From Thermohalobaculum sp050331335 (GTDB taxonomy: Bacteria; Pseudomonadota; Alphaproteobacteria; Rhodobacterales; Rhodobacteraceae): 64,000 nt of DNA. Positions 61,501 to 64,000 of this stretch are shown here, piece by piece. The stretch is from contig JBHJGY010000021.1 of assembly GCA_050331335.1 (NCBI GenBank), positions 1 to 64,000 of the forward strand. Reading direction: 5' to 3'. A program made the translations under genes and the position numbers. Numbering within the stretch: the stretch's first letter is position 1; every line of letters begins with the position of its first letter. The notes beneath the pieces were generated by a model. The model was not told the origin of the DNA. It worked only from the letters and a program-made list of their open reading frames with translations, and did no database searches.

Positions 61501-64000
61501 CTGGCCCCCTCGGCGGCCCCCGACAGTGCCAACACGGACGAAGACGTGCCGGTGCGCATCGATGTCCTCGACAATGACGAGGATCCCGAAAACGGTCAGC
61601 TCACGATCGAGATCATTGAGGACCCGGCCAACGGCGTTGCCTCCGTGGTCGACGGCGAGATCCGTTATGTCCCGACCGCAAACTTCAACGGGACTGACAG
61701 TCTCCGCTACCGCGCAGTCGATCCTGAGGGCCTGGCGAGCGAAACGGTTGAGGTGTCGCTCACCGTCGCACCGGTCAATGACGCGCCCGTGGTGTCCGAT
61801 CTGGCCGTCAGCGTTGCGCAAGGGGCGGCGCTCTTCGACCTGACCGTTGCAGCCGCCGGCTTCGGGACCGACCCAGACGGCGACCCGCTTCGGCTTCTGG
61901 ACGTGACCGGGGCGGATAACGGCACGGTCGTGATCTTGGGCGGCGGGACCTCGCTCAGCTATGCGCCCGATCCCAGCTTCGCCGGTGTCGAGGTCCTGAC
62001 CCTTGCCTTCTGGGACGGCCTCGACGACACCGTGACAGCCGAGGCCGCGCTCACGGTGACGGTGGTGGCTGATCCGGAGCCAGATCCAGACCCCCTTCCG
62101 GAGCCTCCTGCCGTCCGGTTCTTCCTCGTAAATGCCGACACGAATGCTCGCGTTGTGGAGATTTCCGAGGGCGATGTGATCGACCCAGCGATTCTGGACG
62201 GCGCGCCGTTCAGCGTGGAGGCGGTCCCGGCAGACAGCGCGGCCGAGAGCGTGCGCCTCACCTGGTCGAACGGTGGCAGCCAGCTCGAAAACCTCGTCCC
62301 CTATTCGCTCTTCTCAGATAGCTCGGGCAATTTCGACGGAGAGGCGCCCGTTGCAGGGGCACAGAGCGTGACCGCCACGGTCTTCTCCGCCGACAATGCA
62401 CAGGGCACCAAGCTCGCCGAAGCCACCCTGAACTTCAGCATGGCCGCATCGGACACGGATCCCGATCCCGATCCGCAACCGGAACCCGACCCCGGTGCGC
62501 CGCCCATGGTCGATCCTATGGGCCTCGCCGCTCAGGCGGAGCAGATCGTCTTCCACTTCGATGGCAACAACAACGACAAGGACGACATCGCCGCCATCCC
62601 CGTGGCAGCGCTCCTTGCCAAGGCCGCTGGCCTTGAGGACAAGACGACGTTCCTCTATGGAAACAATCTGTCCGAGCCGAATGCCGGAGGCACCCGCGCC
62701 ACGGATATCGATGCCTCGGCCGAGTTCGCCCGGTCACTGGGGATCGCGGCTTACGACTATCAGGACGACATCCCCGGCACGACCCAGCGGCTGGTGGACA
62801 TCATCGAGACGGGTGACAAGATCACATTGCTCGAGGGCGGGCCGATTGAAGCCGTCTATCGCGCCATGGAGCAGGCGAACCCCGTCTATATCAAAAACCT
62901 AACGCTCGTATCTCACTCCAGCTGGAACGAGAACCGCAACACCAAGACGCGGGATACGGACGGGGTCGATGACGGCGTCATCCAGGCGCGGACCTGGGCC
63001 GACCTGAAGGCGGACTTCCCCGACGCGACCTATGTGGACATCCGTGATCAGAACGATGGGTCCAACAATGATCGCGGGTTCAACAATACCGGCTGGACCT
63101 GGATGGATGATGCTGATGAGCCGGTGATCCAAGCGGCCCGCGCCGCGATGGAGGGAGCGGACAACAAGGTCAACGACCCTTCGGATGCGGGCATGTTGTT
63201 CTATGCGATCACCGGGAGCGAAAACGCCACGCCGGACGATGCGCGGGCGTTTTTTGAGGCGACCGGCTTGATCGGAGGCGATGACCCGGAACCCGAGCCC
63301 CAACCGGCACCGGGGCAGGGGTTCGCCCTTGAGTACTGGGCCCGATCCGGCAATCTCGCGAGCGTCTCGGAGATCGATAAGACTGTGGAGCCGGATGCGG
63401 TCTTGGAGGCCGCCTTCCTCGACCACAGCGGCAGCAGCTTCTGGCCGGGCGGACCCGAGGACCGCTTCTCCGTGCGCGCAACGGGCCTGCTGGAGATCAC
63501 CGAGGCGGGCACCTACGACTTCGATCTCATCGCTGATGACGGCGCGATGCTCTTCATCGACGGGGCGTTGGTGATCGATAACGACGGGGCGCACGGTGCC
63601 CGGAAGCGCAGCGGCGAGCTCTCCCTCGCCGAAGGCACGCACGCGATCGAGGTTCTGTATTTCGAGAACACCGGTAAGCAAGTGCTTCGGCTCAATTGGG
63701 CCGGCCCTGCGACGGGCGGCGAGATGGTCCCGCTCGGTGCGCCCACCGTCGGAAACGACGGCCCGCTCTCCATCGACGATGCGACGGACCCCTATCCGAC
63801 CCCGGCGCCACTCGCCTTCCCGGACGAGGCGGAGACATCGGAGGGCATGGCGGTTTTGATCGACGTGCTGGCCAATGACGAGTCCACCGAAGGGGCAAGC
63901 ATCAGCATCGTCACGGCGCCTGCCGCCGGCACGGCCGTCCCCGCAGATGGCGGGATCCTCTACACGCCTGACCCGGGCGCGACCGGTACCGACGAATTCA
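58528..64000 (+). CDS. Giant multidomain extracellular glycoside-hydrolase-like protein (partial, runs off window)
   Basis: Open for 1,824 codons to the window end with no stop. Order: a DUF5060-like beta domain (about residues 18-110); a TIM-barrel glycoside-hydrolase-like domain (about 130-510) with acidic WNLGEEN (Glu342/343) and FYDEPGN (Glu428) candidates; a putative collagen-binding-type beta domain (about 520-605); a carbohydrate-binding-like domain (about 620-830); Asp-Pro linkers (PDPNPEPDPAPNP); cadherin-like repeats (about 992-1185, NTDEDVPVRIDVLDND); a nucleoside-hydrolase-like segment (FHFDGNNNDKDDIAA, about 1342); a PA14 domain (about 1597-1730, DLIADDGAMLFIDG); and another cadherin-like repeat. 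There is no signal peptide, so type I secretion via an unseen RTX C-terminus is likely. SD AGGGG precedes ATG 58528. Confidence 0.8.
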   Translation, partial: MPHSDKPHEDSMPTHSALTGDLQQWNRITLDFNGPAGSEDRATFYDTRMDVVFTHADTGRTMVVPGFFAADGDAAETGAETGTVWRVNFNPPLTGAWSYEVSFRKGNDIAAKAYQDAPNAGSAVAGIDGAAGGFTVGTSEKTGLDLRARGLLEYNGDNYLNFAGDGTVFLKSGVGSPENFLGYSGFDATPDNHDFTPHVSDWQTGDPTWKGGEGKGIIGAVNYLAEQGVNSAYMMLNNIGGDGRDVSPWADDDLYQIPKNPGNVIGNEDARIAGFDVSKLAQWDIVFSHMQSQGITAHVFFQETENDQMITGGDLGVARAVYMREMVARFGDHNGLIWNLGEENTNTLGQLRDHSEWLKKIDAYDHPVALHTYPGNSNYSTYYEGLAGEGVIDVLSIQTSNETQEFDFDRYLGAGRQAGREYVAFYDEPGNASNGLKAQGDSGWQSNHAALREVLWKGYHEGGSGAEWYFGYQTAGGQGGDLEMEDFALREEAYAWAAAARAYHEALPLEEMTDGDGLVSGVSGDEVLAKAGEVYSIYLPNGGSPALDLSGWQGTFAVTWYDVITGEYRKGSVETVSGGGTVSLGTAPQNTSGEWAVMVTAEGVPTPTPEPTPDPAPAGAFLEQDGIVVIEMESLDLPQGWETAATYDQSVSPNINNPDEATGAGFVVWQGKQDFSGGSAGDNGLVEIEIEIETPGLYRFDWRSQVGNGTDGTEHNDTWVKIDADAFYGIQGGGSSYVHPRGTADNDYPAGSTFPEGASGDGFFKVYSSGANNWKWSARTSDSDAHDIYARFDTPGTYTVTVAARSSSHAIDRMILVNEAVFGANGRNLSIPQSSRAGTAPDPNPEPDPAPNPDPTPDPDPVPQPGDATVSFMLVDADSDTEIGELENGETLPRDILAGAEFSIRAVPSVPAGSIVFTSSFGTQTENVAPYAIFGDQSGDYAGNALTLGTKTVTAKIYAGKNGSGALLGESTIVFDVVEEVADPDPEPQPNLAPSAAPDSANTDEDVPVRIDVLDNDEDPENGQLTIEIIEDPANGVASVVDGEIRYVPTANFNGTDSLRYRAVDPEGLASETVEVSLTVAPVNDAPVVSDLAVSVAQGAALFDLTVAAAGFGTDPDGDPLRLLDVTGADNGTVVILGGGTSLSYAPDPSFAGVEVLTLAFWDGLDDTVTAEAALTVTVVADPEPDPDPLPEPPAVRFFLVNADTNARVVEISEGDVIDPAILDGAPFSVEAVPADSAAESVRLTWSNGGSQLENLVPYSLFSDSSGNFDGEAPVAGAQSVTATVFSADNAQGTKLAEATLNFSMAASDTDPDPDPQPEPDPGAPPMVDPMGLAAQAEQIVFHFDGNNNDKDDIAAIPVAALLAKAAGLEDKTTFLYGNNLSEPNAGGTRATDIDASAEFARSLGIAAYDYQDDIPGTTQRLVDIIETGDKITLLEGGPIEAVYRAMEQANPVYIKNLTLVSHSSWNENRNTKTRDTDGVDDGVIQARTWADLKADFPDATYVDIRDQNDGSNNDRGFNNTGWTWMDDADEPVIQAARAAMEGADNKVNDPSDAGMLFYAITGSENATPDDARAFFEATGLIGGDDPEPEPQPAPGQGFALEYWARSGNLASVSEIDKTVEPDAVLEAAFLDHSGSSFWPGGPEDRFSVRATGLLEITEAGTYDFDLIADDGAMLFIDGALVIDNDGAHGARKRSGELSLAEGTHAIEVLYFENTGKQVLRLNWAGPATGGEMVPLGAPTVGNDGPLSIDDATDPYPTPAPLAFPDEAETSEGMAVLIDVLANDESTEGASISIVTAPAAGTAVPADGGILYTPDPGATGTDEF

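Overview
The window is high-GC DNA, with GC-rich third codon positions, from an alphaproteobacterium. The closest resemblance is to marine or halophilic Rhodobacterales-type genomes. Indicators are TRAP transporters, N-methylglutamate synthase genes, sulfonate catabolism, malonate genes of rhizobial layout, and a siroheme synthase preceded by a TrpD-like glycosyltransferase remnant. No rRNA, CRISPR array or complete insertion sequence is present.

Region by region. (1) 317-392 is tRNA-Val(CAC). (2) 533-5763 is an XRE-cupin regulator followed by mgsABC and gmaS, which convert methylamine to gamma-glutamylmethylamide and N-methylglutamate, with a palindromic operator candidate between regulator and operon. 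A NIT-domain chemoreceptor follows. (3) 8109-9645 is a decayed IS3-family scar that abuts a truncated glycosyltransferase gene, followed by an intact cysG. (4) 11211-19744 is a probable isethionate-sulfonate module: sulfite exporter (tauE-like), xsc, GMC dehydrogenase (iseJ-like), TRAP transporter (iseKLM-like) and an IclR regulator, with a 17-bp palindrome in the divergent promoter. (5) 19862-26474 holds envelope and stress genes: a DUF2092 protein, a Pro/Arg-rich peptidoglycan-binding protein, an ECF sigma/anti-sigma/periplasmic sensor triad, and a DevBCA-type exporter. (6) 26471-33030 is a malonate uptake and degradation cluster, matPQMAB with divergent matR. matR appears leaderless, with operators over its promoter. 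(7) 33132-45554 is mixed metabolism and surface chemistry: an enolase-superfamily enzyme with a beta-hydroxyacid dehydrogenase, an acyl-CoA ligase/ACP/acyltransferase fusion, methyl-, acetyl-, glycosyl- and sulfotransferases, and a PstS-OmpA fusion with a membrane-anchored partner. (8) 44670-49680 is a LysR regulator with dabB and dabA, an energy-coupled inorganic-carbon accumulator.

(9) 49966-58335 is the most interesting segment. It is a co-directional set of five genes: a membrane histidine kinase, a stand-alone receiver protein, an unrecognised 211-aa protein, a 987-aa P-loop ATPase and an 812-aa adenosine-deaminase-fold protein. The last two have the size, order and motifs of the RADAR anti-phage pair RdrA-RdrB. 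The last four genes overlap end to end. A two-component front end on a RADAR-like effector pair is not an arrangement I know of, so it may be a signal-gated RADAR variant. AT-rich patches inside it suggest acquisition.

(10) 58528 to the window end is a very large multidomain extracellular protein: DUF5060-like domain, glycoside-hydrolase-like barrel, carbohydrate-binding-like, cadherin-like, nucleoside-hydrolase-like and PA14 domains. It has no N-terminal signal peptide and runs off the window, so type I secretion is likely.
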